From Cryptococcus deneoformans JEC21 (taxonomy: Eukaryota > Basidiomycota > Tremellomycetes > Tremellales > Cryptococcaceae), in contig NC_006682.1 in assembly GCF_000091045.1 (NCBI RefSeq), forward strand, positions 215,001 to 279,000: 64,000 nucleotides of DNA. Direction: 5' to 3'. The first letter of the stretch is position 1. Every line of letters starts with the position of its first letter. Positions 21,990 to 32,802 of this stretch are shown piece by piece. The notes under the pieces are model-generated. The model was not told the DNA's origin. It saw only the letters and a list, made by a program, of their open reading frames with translations, and did not search any database. The translations under genes and the position numbers were made by a program.

Positions 21990-22430
21990 AGTCTTCTAAA
22001 CCATCATAAAATGCTTTAACTGTTTTTATGCCCCCGAAACGTAGTACTATCTATCCCAATGATTCCTATCCGAAACCTCGAAGCCTTCAACTATCCCTAA
22101 CCAGTCGATCAACCGCCAGCTTCCACCACCAGTATTCCCTTCCCTGGAGGTGACGTTCCTCGAGCCTTACCTCCTTTAAACCAAACAACAGCAAACGCCG
22201 TAACAACTCGGCGGTCAGATCTTCCGCCCAAACCGCCAAAGCGCAGTCTACCGTAATACTGCATACCAGAACGGACATGCCCATTCCCATTTCCCATATA
22301 TTATTTGCACGGCAATAACGAAGACTAAAACTGAACGTAATTCCCAAACTTAACATCAACATGAACCTGAAATATTTGTCCGAAACCCCACGCGTAAGTC
22401 CTTTCTCGGGTCATCACTAGTCAATTCAAG
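21990..22430 (+). repeat. Dispersed repeat family, short copy B
   Basis: About 440 bases matching both ends of copy A in the same orientation: GGAGGTGACGTTCCTCGAGC and AACCAAACAACAGCAAACGC on the left, and AAAACTGAACGTAATTCCCA with CGGGTCATCACTAG on the right. The 1.9-kb interior of copy A is missing. It is more diverged from A than C is, so it is probably an older copy. No open frame. Confidence 0.5.
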
Positions 22431-23699
22431 TTTCTTCGAAAAGCTAGACAGAGAAAAGTTTCATTATTTGAGAGGAAGAAGGCTTCAGTTTCTTCGGCAA
22501 AGGTTTCAATACATTCTAACGGGAGCGAGAGAGTAAAGTTAGCTACAGATAGTCAGAGGGAGATCAAAGGATCATTTACAGACAATACTGCATTACGCCC
22601 GTCACATTATTATTAGACTATAGACATTCTTCTGAGGGAGTGTTCGGCAACAATTTTCAAGTGCTGGAGGATTATGAAACAATATTCGGTTGAGGTTTCA
22701 ACTCTCAAGCTTTGTATGGGGAATTAGGTTCTATATACTTAAATAAAAAAGCGCGTCTACCAAGACCTAAAAGTGGACAGAGAATGGCAGAAACAGCCAG
22801 CGCGTGCGGCTCTAGCAGGCTAAACAAGGAATATGCAATGTATGACGTTATTAGATAATTGATTGATACCGCATTTGGAAAAAAATCGCACGCAGACATG
22901 CTGAGGATAAGGTCTCCAACCAAATATCTAAAAAAAACCATCGTAAGTCACCAACTCTTGTGATGATGCCCTTATTAGTCATTTTGCTTGCTGTGATAAG
23001 CAAGGGCACAATAGATAGCACCGTTTAGTTATCTGCCTCTTCTCTCACCTCTCCTGCCTCTCTCTCCATCCGTCATTTTGATTTTGATCTGCCGTATGTG
23101 ACGCCGCACCACCGTTTACCGCATGCGCGCAAGGAACGAGCACAAGATCATTCCACAAGCCGAACACGCACGATTAGGTACAAGTCCCTGGTGTACGTAG
23201 TTTATTTAGACTATATTTTAGACTGGATTTGTCTTTCCGACTGTGGTCACTTGATTGGACAAAATGAAAAGACTGGATGGAAGCACGCTGCACAAGGAAC
23301 AAAGTTATCCGCGGGCGATTTTCAACCAATCAGCTAAATAAGTTGAGGGTTTGATCTACAAGTGGAGCAAGATCGCCTTCTTTTTTCGCTGCTCCAAGAG
23401 ATAAACCGTACAACGTCCATCATCCATATTTAACTGGCATCGGATGCATACTTGTCTTACCTTTTTTTCAATACTTCTCTCTCCAGTCGGTCGTCTCCAG
23501 TGGCCAGCCTCTTCCGATCACTCAGTTTAATACGATTTAACGCGGAAAACAACTAACTGCCCCTCACGTTCTGACCGATAAGGGCTATAAGTGGAGCCCA
23601 GAACGGTTACATCTCTAGTGCCAAGTAGTTACAGTTTCCCACAATTGCCCCATATTTGCTCCTTTCAGTATCAATTCACTCACTTCTTCTAATAACGAC
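22431..23699. promoter_or_regulatory. Long upstream region of amino-acid permease, GATA sites
   Basis: About 1.27 kb without a convincing gene. GATAAG, the core of GATA-factor sites that mediate nitrogen control of fungal permeases, occurs at 22995-23000 and at 23577-23582, the latter 118 bases upstream of the permease ATG. CT-rich stretches near 23036-23070 and 23450-23500 are typical of fungal promoters. Regulation by a GATA factor is inference from the motif alone. Confidence 0.4.
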
Positions 23700-25935
23700 A
23701 TGTCAAGCGCAATTGAAAAAGAAGGAAGTATTAGGGGGAGAACATCCCAAGAGGTCGTCAGCGCGGGATACGACCCAAAGAAAGGTGGCGATGGTGTAGA
23801 CACAGTGGTCACCCCTGCACATGCGGAAAAAGGCAGTTATGAAGGCGGTGAGTTACATGCTCTTCGGGGGACGAAGGGAGTGTATGCTTGATATCGTCAC
23901 AATTGTAAGTCGCTGATAACAGGCTTTCTATGTTGAACAGAAGGCATCCATGTTGGCGAAGGAACTGTTCATCGTCAGTTGAAGCAGCGTCATATGGCCA
24001 TGATCGCTCTTGGTGGAGCGATTGGTACTGGTGAGTTTTGGCTCTGTATTTTTCTGCACTTCATTGTCTTATACATTATACAGGTCTCTTCGTTGGTTCT
24101 GGGTCTGCTTTGGCCAGCGGTGGTCCTGTGGGCGTGTGGCTTGGTTATATCTTCATGGCGTCTATGGTGTAAGTTGTCTCTCGAATTGTTCGTCGTTTTG
24201 TAGCTAATATGATTGTTGACCGTCAGATACGCGATGATGGTGGCGCTTGGAGAAATGGCAGCTTTATACCCGGTTTCTGGTGCCTTCACTCATTACGCGT
24301 CACGTTTCGTCGATCCTTCTCTTGGTTTCGCGCTTGGTTTCAACTACTGGTATTCTTACGCTATCACCATTCCGACTGAGGTTGTTGCTGCCAGTATTGT
24401 GATCTCATATTGGGATACAACAACGAATGTCGCCGTTTACATTACCGTATGCCTTGTGCTGATTTGGTTCATTAACTTCTGGGGAGTACGTATAAGGAAT
24501 TGATTGTCAAGATGCTGAGGATTCGCTGATCGAAAATCAGGCCAGAGCGTATGGTGAAGCAGAATTTTGGTTCTCTTCCATCAAGGTTATCACCATCGTG
24601 GGCCTCATTATCTTAGGAATCGTTTTGATGTGTGGTGGCGGTCCCGTAAGCGGAAACTTCTTTGCAAAGCAAGTGCTTACGTCTTCACAAGAACCATGAC
24701 GCTATTGGTTTCCGATACTGGCGTAACCCAGGACCATTTGCGCAAATCACAATTAATAATGGTGACGGTGTTATCCCCGGACGATGGGGTCAGTTCCTCG
24801 CCTTCTGGAATGTCTTTGTACAGGCTGCTTTCTCTTTCATCGGTACTGAAATCATTGCTACCACTTTGGGTGAGGCCGAGAACCCCAGGAAGACGGTCCC
24901 TCGAGCGATCAAGCGTGTTTTCTTCCGGTATGTTTCTTTTCTAGTCAGAAAGATAGTTAGATTAACGACGATATGATCAGTTTGCTCTTCTTCTACGTCT
25001 TTGGCATTTTTATCATCTCGGTCCTTGTTCCGTACACCGAGCCCAATCTCCTCAATGGAACTGGCACCGCTGCCGCTTCTCCTTTCGTCATTGCTATTGA
25101 GAACGCGGGTATTAAAGCTCTTCCTTCCATTGTCAACGCTGTGCTCCTTATTTCTGCTTGGTCGGCTGGTAACTCAGATCTCTATGCTTCTTCTCGAACC
25201 CTATATGCTCTCGCGCTCGAGCGCCAGATGCCTCGTTTCTTTCGACGATGCACCAAAAGGGGTCTTCCCATCTGGTGTGTTGTAATCACAGGTCTTTTTG
25301 GTTTTCTTTCATACATGAACACTGGCGGTGAGACGGCTGAGAAGGCATTTGACTGGTTGTACAACTTGTCTGCCATTACAGGTATCATCACGTGGTGGTA
25401 AGTCATTTGAAATAATGCTCAGAAAGAACGCTTACATCGATATAGGGCTATTCTGCTTTCGTATCTTCGATTCTACTATGGTTTGAAGAAGCAGGGTCTC
25501 AGTCGAGACGATTTCCCATACCGCGCTCCTTTCCAGCCTTGGCTTTCTTGGTATGGCTTTATCTTCTTCACTCTCATCATTCTTGTAAGTGCACAGGTCA
25601 ACGTGAAATTTGGCGATGGTCATTGAACTTCCCTTAGTTCAACGGTTTCACTGTCTTCTTGAAGGGCAACTGGGATGCCTCTTCCTTTGTTGCTGCCTAT
25701 ATTAGTAAATATTTTTTGTTTCCTTAAAATTCGAATGAGCTGACAAAATCAAGCGCTGCCCATCTTCGCTGTCTGCTGGATTGGATGGAAACTTGTTAAG
25801 AAGACCAGGGTAGTTCCTTTGGCCGAGATCGACTTCCACAGTGGACGAAGGGAATTGGATGAGCTTGAAGCATTGGATGCGGAAAGGTTTAAGGCGGAGA
25901 CCAAGTACCAAAAAATTATCAGTATCTTGTTTTAA
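23700..25935 (+). CDS. Amino-acid permease, YAT/APC family
   Basis: Plasma-membrane proton-coupled amino-acid transporter, with about twelve membrane segments expected. Starts [17 protein letters not shown], a hydrophilic N-terminus. Family landmarks: [20 protein letters not shown] followed across an intron by [15 protein letters not shown], then [58 protein letters not shown] (joined by an intron at about 24647-24692), [19 protein letters not shown], and [20 protein letters not shown]. About ten introns. The C-terminal cytoplasmic tail ends [14 protein letters not shown] at 25935. The substrate range cannot be told; the family includes general and specific permeases. Confidence 0.9.
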
Positions 25936-26703
25936 TAGAAATCGTAACTGGTTGTGAGGGAAATATTTAGGAAAATGTTAAAAGAGTTTCGATTGCTCTA
26001 TCCTTTGTAGTTCAGTAATATTAGGCTGCTTTTACGCAAGCATATCATGTACTTTAAAATTACACACTTTTTGAGTTTCATTTGGTCACATCTTACCTAT
26101 AGAAAAAGTAACGTTAACGATAACCAGAACCTTCTGCGGCACCATAATCAGGGGCATACATGACGGATGACGAAGTGTCGGCGAATGATTGCCAAAATTC
26201 TCTTATCAGGTGATGCAGATTCAGCTTCTCTTTGTCGTTGGTCGCTGTTTTTGCTCCTTTATTATTGTAGCAACGACTACCCATCCCTCGGGAGGGATAT
26301 AATCCCGATAGCTGGGGGAGTTCTCGTGGTTGGGACTAACCCACCCTTAAAGCTACAACGGATGAGATGAGTGCGCATGCTGGAAGTGATGTCGCGTCAA
26401 AATGGAGCGTTGCGTGTGCTGTGGCAATGCAGATTGTGTACATTGGCTTGATGATGGATAGCATGATGATGACCCTTTCTCAACACAGTGATTCGACAAG
26501 CTCGAAGGTGATCGATCTTGTTGGTCAAAGGTGATCTGATCAGCCCAAAAGGACGGTTCTTGGAGTCAACAGAGGTAACAAAATAAAATGCATTTTCGGA
26601 GTCCTTGAAGAGCTATTTACACTTTTTGAATTCGCATTTGTGTTAAACTCCACAGTTTTCCCTTAAATATTGTTGTGTATCTCTCTTTGAAGACGCTTCA
26701 GTC
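25936..26703. other. Intergenic, permease 3' flank and cupin promoter
   Basis: About 770 bases between two genes on the same strand. It is AT-rich near 25930-26100; no coding frame, RNA gene or repeat was recognised. The last 150 bases should be the cupin gene promoter and leader (TTAAATATTG near 26660). Confidence 0.4.
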
Positions 26704-27551
26704 ATGCCAGTGACACCGCGGCCCAACTATCCCTATCCAGTACCCAACTCAGAACTCATTGCGACTCATTCCCTTGGGAAGCACTTCGAAGGTGGTTTCT
26801 TTGCTCAGAATGTTGCCCTCGAATCAGACAGCCCAAAGTCACCCGCACCTCAAAATGCCCATATATCACAACCAGACGCTTTGGGAGGGAGGGTACAATA
26901 TGCATCTGGTCCAGGAGCAGAATTGCTCTACGGTCCACCAGGAGATGAGCGAGTGGGAGAAGATAAAAGACTAGATGCGACTTTAATCTACTATCTTCTT
27001 ACCCCTGACTCATACCGATCTGCAATGCACATGAATTTACACTCTGTACGTACGAGCGTCTTACTAGTGGATCGATCTGCATGAAGTATTATTTTAACAA
27101 GTAATGACTTCAGACTTTCCACCTCCATCACGCTGGGCGAGCACTTTACACTCTCATACAACCACCTCAGAAGAATGGTGACGAGCCAACAGTTCGTCGT
27201 GTGATCATGGGACCCAATTCTTCTCTCGGAGAGGTCACTCAGCTTTTCGTACCGGGAGGTTGTTGGAAAGCTAGCGAGATTCCCGAAGAGGACATGTTAT
27301 TACTCGGGGGGCGCGAGGATAACGACTTGAAAGAGAGAATAGGGTGTTTAATCAGCGAGGTTGTTGTGCCGGGTTGGAATCCAGACCAGCACCAATTCAT
27401 TGATGAGGATAAGGTGGGTAACTCTGAAGGCTTTACAAGTATTGTTGCTGATTCATTCTAGTTGCGGGCCATGTGGGGCACTAAATCAGGATGGGAACAG
27501 TACACCAAGTACATCCATCCTCCGCAAGGCGTCGAACATCCAGATAAATAG
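26704..27551 (+). CDS. Cupin, DUF985 (Cupin_5) family
   Basis: Small cupin-fold protein of the DUF985 type (yeast YML079W-like); function in fungi not established. Starts MPVTPRPNYPYPVPNSELI, then HSLGKHFEGGFFAQ, typical of the family. LDATLIYYLLTPDSYRSAMH is followed after an intron (about 27049-27115) by TFHLHHAGRALYTLIQPP. The barrel continues with RRVIMGPNSSLGEVTQLFVPGGCWKASEI and LISEVVVPGWNPDQHQFID. The final exon (27462-27551) ends YIHPPQGVEHPDK. The insert rich in Ser/Pro after the first 40 residues is longer than in bacterial relatives. Ligand unknown. Confidence 0.82.
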
Positions 27552-27686
27552 GCTTCCTATTCTCCAAGCCTGGTTCACGGACCCCTGCTACAACGTTACT
27601 GTTGTTTAAGGAAACAGATTATAGAAACAGAATTTAGAAGTTAAACTACATCCCCTGCCTATTATGATATTCCACCTGTATATAAT

Positions 27687-28857
27687 CTACTGGCTTTTGC
27701 CCTTCATCCAAACATCAATTTGAGACTGAGGGACGCCGTCCAAACGATGAATAAGATAGTCCACCTTTGTAATGTCAAGTCTATACCATCTGTGAAATCT
27801 CAAAGAAAACTCACTTCGACATCCTTGGTAAGAGGAATGACCCAATCCTTGTACATGCCCACCACCGAGGCGAGATCAATCTTCCCTCTGGCACCCATCT
27901 CCTCGTCAGGAACCTCAATTAATCGACCGTCCACATCCATCTCACACCCATAAACCCTTGCTTTATTAGCCAATCGGACAAGCAACTTTGCTTCCACAGC
28001 AGGCTTGGTAATGAGACCCGCTAAAGCTTCGGTATTTGGAGGGGAGGCGAGGATATGAGGGATGAAGTCGTGGGGTGCGGTGAGGAATTTGCTCTCAGAA
28101 ACAAACATACCTGGCCGTAGTCAAATCAGTACAGTCTCTAAACCAATGTCAGTTTTCACTTACCGAAGTGTATCCTTCGACTCAAAGCCTGCAATACCTC
28201 AACATCTCGAGTAGCTGAACTGCCGTAGTTACCATCATCTTCGGATTCAGTCTTCCCCTTTCCAGCACCGGTGATACCGGGGACGATGTGCTCCACATAG
28301 AACCGAAGGATCCTAGAATTGACATTTACAGAAGGGTGAGTAGCAGCGGGTTCATACAAGAGAGTAGGAAATTTTTGAGGTTTGAGGATGGGCTGCGGAA
28401 GCCTGTCCAGTGGGGTGAAAGGATGTTCATCGGGGCTATCCAGTAAGGTCAGCTAGAGTAAACATCGAAGATTGAGATCATATGCCTTGTAAAGCGTCGG
28501 GCCTTTGCTAAAAAGAGACTAACCGTCAGCTGTCTTTGAATGCCTTCAACGAAGTCCTAAACCTACCATGGAAAGTCTCTGTCTCGTACAAGAACCATTC
28601 AAGCCAGCTTCCTTCAAAATCAATTTCATCCTTGAATGCTCCGGCCTCGTAGATTTTCTTGTTGTACGCGAATTGAGCTCGTTCAATAAGCACTGAGAGC
28701 CAAAAAGAGTCAGTGTTGTTGATATCTGCTGCGTGTCACGAGAGACAAAGCACTACTGACAGAAAATGATTGTGTCTTCGAGCCGAATAAGCTGTGACCT
28801 GATGCGATCGAGAGAGAGAAGTTCTGAAGCGTTGGCCCCGGTAGTGAAGTTCATCAT
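27687..28857 (-). CDS. ARO7: Chorismate mutase (ARO7 type)
   Basis: Converts chorismate to prephenate, the branch point to phenylalanine and tyrosine, in the cytosol. Start [20 protein letters not shown], then [12 protein letters not shown], an [17 protein letters not shown] helix, [34 protein letters not shown] and [16 protein letters not shown], all as in the all-helical fungal/plant AroQ class. The C-terminal part has [20 protein letters not shown], a [20 protein letters not shown] helix and [21 protein letters not shown]. Stop at 27687. The frame is open upstream to an earlier ATG, but the family alignment begins at about 28857. An acidic/Ser insert ([12 protein letters not shown]) lies before the allosteric-region helix. 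It is convergent with the cupin gene, 135 bases between stops. Confidence 0.9.
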
Positions 28858-29295
28858 GGCCACGAAAAAAGGCTGAATGATACAGTGAGAATAGGAGGAA
28901 TAACAAAAGGCAAAGTCACGAACAACCAGCGGGAAAATCGATAAGCGGCGCCTGGCCCAATATCGGTTGGTGAGCGCAAAACCTCGTTCCAATTATTATT
29001 ATGACTACTTCATTTTATATTAGCTCAGTGATCGCTTTCGTAATAAATAATCGAATTGCCAGCACTTGTATCATCCTATTAAAGATCCATCCAGGGCGGT
29101 CAGCAAACTAATAGATCAACCAGAACGGGCGCCTTCAACGAGTCTTAGCTTTCCGTCTTACCGCGAGGGCGATCCTTTCTTGAGGTCGAAGGCCTGTTGT
29201 GATTGGAATGAAAAATCTATGAAGGTTTCTCAATGCCTTTTGTGGCCGCCCATATCAACTAGTCATAACTATTTCACCGTATCAGAGGCGCTAAG
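28858..29295. promoter_or_regulatory. Divergent intergenic region, chorismate mutase side
   Basis: About 440 bases between the chorismate mutase start and the start of a rightward gene of uncertain structure. No element was recognised beyond AT-rich sequence near 29000-29060. Confidence 0.4.
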
Positions 29296-29932
29296 ATGGC
29301 AGACGACAACGATCAAAATTCTTCAGCACAGTCGACCAAAACCAAGTTGGACGAATCAAAGCCGGCGGATGCAAGCACCGTGACACAGTCGACCGCTGTG
29401 AAATCTCAAGCAGAGAGACAATTAAACAAGTATTCTTTCCCGACCATCTCCTGCGACGACACCGATGACGATAAACACTGGTCTTTTACTACAGCTTGTG
29501 CATGACTGAAGAATTTAAGGAGTTTGAACAACATGCTCTCGATGATGCGATCGCCAATGGAGTAAATGCATCAGAAGTACAAGCTCGTTGCCAGGATATG
29601 GCCCGAAAGATATCATATTTTTGTCTGGCTATGGGGAAACATACACTGATTTTTGGACACAGATGTCCAGTCCGAGCTCTGTTGTGGCCCGCTTCCCCAA
29701 GAACCAGATCAGTCCATTATTGCAGACTTCAATGTATATGGATTAATGGACGACGGACATGGCATGGCTCACATCTTTCATTGCGCTCCCTGTCGGTTTT
29801 GCCGATATGATGCTTGGTGGTGAATGGGACCCCACCACCACCGTTTCTGAGGTATTCAAAGTGATGATCCCTGAGAGATTTGCGAGATTGAAGCAAAGGG
29901 CAAAATCTGGAAGCAAAATGTTTCTCGGGTGA
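29296..29932 (+). CDS. Small hypothetical protein, structure unresolved
   Basis: Unrecognised. ATG at 29296 opens a hydrophilic N-terminus (MADDNDQNSSAQSTKTKLDE). An intron of about 66 bases (donor GTATTC near 29430, acceptor CTACAG near 29494) leads in frame to CMTEEFKEFEQHALDDAIAN and ASEVQARCQDMARKISYF. Downstream, two other frames also look coding: one with FNVYGLMDDGHGMAHIFHC, APCRFCRYDAWW and then stop, the other with VGFADMMLGGEWDPTTTVSE and FKVMIPERFARLKQRAKSG ending at TGA 29932. They cannot all be joined by canonical introns I can see. The gene is either spliced unusually or has suffered a frameshift. The end coordinate assumes the last frame. Confidence 0.35.
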
Positions 29933-30268
29933 AGAGCATACTGATCTTGTGGGTTGTCATTTGAAACGTAATCTGTGGGATATGTACTTATGTCGTGCAG
30001 AGACGATAGACAAAGATATAGAAACAGTTGGAAAACCACTATCCTGGCTCCTCCGACTCCATCCAGTCCTGATCTCTTGCAGTTCTCCTGCCGCACCCTA
30101 GCTCACGCTTTCTCGCCACATCAAAAATAATCAATCATGTAATGTACAAGGGACTTTTGGTCATGTATATCTTGTAGAAAACGTCGGAGATCGTCCCATA
30201 TTCACATATATGTTTACATGTATACAACTGTGAACAACTTCTTATAAGCCCGACGTCGGATCTGCCGT

Positions 30269-31422
30269 TCACCAAGGAATCTCCAAAGGTCCAGGCTTGT
30301 CAAGCACCTCCTTCCCAAGGACCTCTTCGGCATTTCCAATGCCTTTCGCACCAACTACTAAAATTTAGCGCCCTTCCTCCGTTAGCTGGGTAGAAACTCA
30401 CGTGGAGCCCAAAACTTTCCACTCATACTCAAATCGAGTTTGTCAACAAAATCAGCCAAAGGCTTGGCAGCTTCCTCAGGGGTGATGGCTCCCATCTTGT
30501 CGTAGAACTCTTCCATGCCAGCGTTCTTGGTCATATCTGCGTTCTTATCAACTTGGTTTCCCAAACCTAGAGATTCAAATAGTATAAACTTACCCGTCTT
30601 CAAGAAACCGGGCTAGACAATCTGGTGATCAGTATGTCGCCTCCTAAACAGAGTCATGCTGGATGAACTTACATGGATCATAGCAATAGGGATGCCTCTC
30701 TCCTTGAGGTCGTAGCTCAAGAGATGTCCCACCATGTTGGCAGCAGCCTTACTGCCATGGTGACCAAATGCTCCACCTCCCTCTGACTCCGTTCGTAGAG
30801 TTACAGATCCGGCCTCAGAAGTTAAAAAGAGGATCTTGGCGCTGGGCGATAGAGAAGAGGCAAAAAGGCTATGTAATTGACAAAATTAGCCCGATGGTGA
30901 TTATTCACACCAACTCGCAATGCACTTACAGTGATTTGACGACAAACACAGGTGCAATGGAGCAGACAGAATACATCAAGATTTCGTCTTTCCAGCTAAG
31001 ATTCTCGATCGACTGTAATAAAATCAACGGTCAGTAAAGTGTTGAAGCAGATTCAAAGACGCATCGACCTGCCTCTGGTTTCAGGACACCAGCAACATAG
31101 GCAACAAGATCGACGCTGGCCCCTTGCAGCCCATCCACCACCTTCTGGCCACAATCCTCTTTGGAGCAATCTACACTTTCAATGACCCTCACGCCCTTGG
31201 GAAAAGTGTCAGAAGGGGCGGATCCACGGACAGTAGCGAAGACGTTGCAGGGGTTTATGACTGAGGAGTAATGCTTGACAAGGGCCAGACCAAGACCACG
31301 AGAGGCTCCAACTACGAGGACTGATTGGGGCTGAAAAGCTTACATATTAGCGTCAGAATCGCTTGCTGACAACAGTATCTAAACAAGACCGACGGGCTTC
31401 GGCGGAAACGACGTACAGACAT
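30269..31422 (-). CDS. Short-chain dehydrogenase/reductase (C-factor-like SDR)
   Basis: NAD(P)-dependent oxidoreductase fold. A tiny first exon (ATG TCT, 31417-31422) splices to PQSVLVVGASRGLGLALVKH, giving the TGxxxGxG-type cofactor motif as GASRGLG. Later come DLVAYVAGVLKPE (NAG-like strand), SAKILFLTSEAGSVTLR (active-site Ser region), GAFGHHGSKAAANMVGHLL, and GIPIAMIHPGFLKTG. Where classical SDRs have Tyr in the YxxxK pair, this protein has His (codon at 30760-30762) four residues before the Lys. The C-terminus ends KPGPLEIPW at 30269. Substrate unknown. Without the Tyr it may be a divergent enzyme, may use another residue, or may be catalytically weak. Confidence 0.82.
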
Positions 31423-32086
31423 GGGAGGTTCTGTATTTGCAGCGTGATCTGTACTTCGGAGGGCCTTTGGTGAAGTGGTTGTTCGATCTAAAGAGGTGAA
31501 GCACAATTGATGGTGATGAACCTTTTTGAACAGGACTGAGTGGGTGGCCAGGGTGCCCTGCCGAACGGCGATTTCATGCTTTTTATGACGTAGACAACTG
31601 ATGACGAACAGAAAGCGCGCCAAGTGGAAGGTGGAGGAGATTGGCTGTTGGTCTCACGCAAGCACAACATTTCCAAGACGGTCAGCAGCATAATTAAGCT
31701 ATTTGAAGTAATCTCTGTCTCTAGCCACATCCTTTTTTTTTACTGTTCTTGACCCCTATATATTTCATATTCCAGTAGTAGAATCTGGGAGATAGCACTC
31801 CCTGTAGAATCATCACACCAAGCACTTTGACCACAAGTCGATGAGGGTGCCGGTAACGAAATGGTTTGAGAGTTGTCAAACACGTAAAGGCGGTCTTTCA
31901 TCATCCACCAATACAGTATAGTAATCTGATGATTAACGCTCTTACCAGCCAAATGATGCTATTTATGCGTTACATGCTAATATTGGCCAGCTTTAGTTAT
32001 GGGTATTTAAATATCTATTAACTGATTGGTTGATTGCTTCTTTCTTCTCACTTTACATACTTCCCCAACCACCAACAGGCTCCTGC
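31423..32086. other. Intergenic, SDR promoter and SBDS-like 3' flank
   Basis: About 660 bases. The left part should carry the SDR promoter and leader. A run of T near 31733-31741 and general AT-richness follow. Two open frames here (31312-31623 and 31488-31730, minus) extend the SDR first-exon region but show no family features. Confidence 0.4.
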
Positions 32087-32802
32087 TTATCGAGGGAAGC
32101 CCATAGCAGCACCTGAGGCACCAGTGGCACGGGTATCGCCGGCTCCTCGGGAAGGGTTCAAGTTGAGCTTGTAGCTATGTCTGAAGTCACTCTTGTGCAT
32201 CTTGCCATTTTGAAGTATAATCATGATGGCAGCCCTGGAAGCCTCCAAGTCAGCTATATTGCCCAGATACATAGTGGATGCGATTAACTCACTCAACAGA
32301 CTTGTCCTTCACGTTCTTCTCGTCACCGAAGAAAACGTTCTCGATTTCTTGTTTAGAGATCTCCCCAAGGGAGCCAGTGTGTCCAGAAGTAGCAGACTTG
32401 TACTATAGACACCACATAAGTCAGTCACAGTTTTAAAAACTCCTTCGTAGCCTCATCAAGTCATGTGACCTGTGAAGCAACAGTATTAGAAAAGATACTC
32501 ACAATCGAGAATTGACCAATAAATCGGGAAAGAGCGATGTCCTTGGCACCATCCTTCCATCGCTCGTACTACGACAAGGTCGTCAGCATGAGAACATCAG
32601 CGGATGGAGTGTCATCCATAGTGACAATGTGGAGAAGAAACGAGACTCACGTCGGCAACATCGTCAACGAAGACCATGTATTCATCGGCATACTCGCTTG
32701 AGAAAGGGACACAAGCCGTCAACCATCGTGGAACCTGATGGAATGAGTGCTAAAGGGAACTTACTTGGGCTTGTAAACAACAGCAACAGCAACGCTAGAC
32801 AT
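32087..32802 (-). CDS. SBDS-domain small protein, Rtc3-like
   Basis: Short protein (about 130 residues) consisting mainly of the N-terminal SBDS fold, as in yeast Rtc3 (YHR087W), which is linked to RNA metabolism. Spliced exons read MSSVAVAVVYKPK, EYADEYMVFVDDVADYERWK, DGAKDIALSRFIGQFSIYKS, SGHTGSLGEISKQEIENVFF and AAMIILQNGKMHKSDFRHSY. The C-terminal Gly/Ala/Arg tail (GDTRATGASGAAMGFPR) is not part of the fold. Start at 32802, stop TAA 32087. At least four short introns. It lacks the later domains of full-length SBDS/Sdo1, so it should not be called the ribosome maturation factor itself. Confidence 0.8.

Noticed and set aside
22705..22941. Hydrophobic minus-strand frame of 78 codons between repeat B and the permease
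   Set aside because: AT-rich DNA often gives such frames; no family, no splice support and no conserved neighbours.
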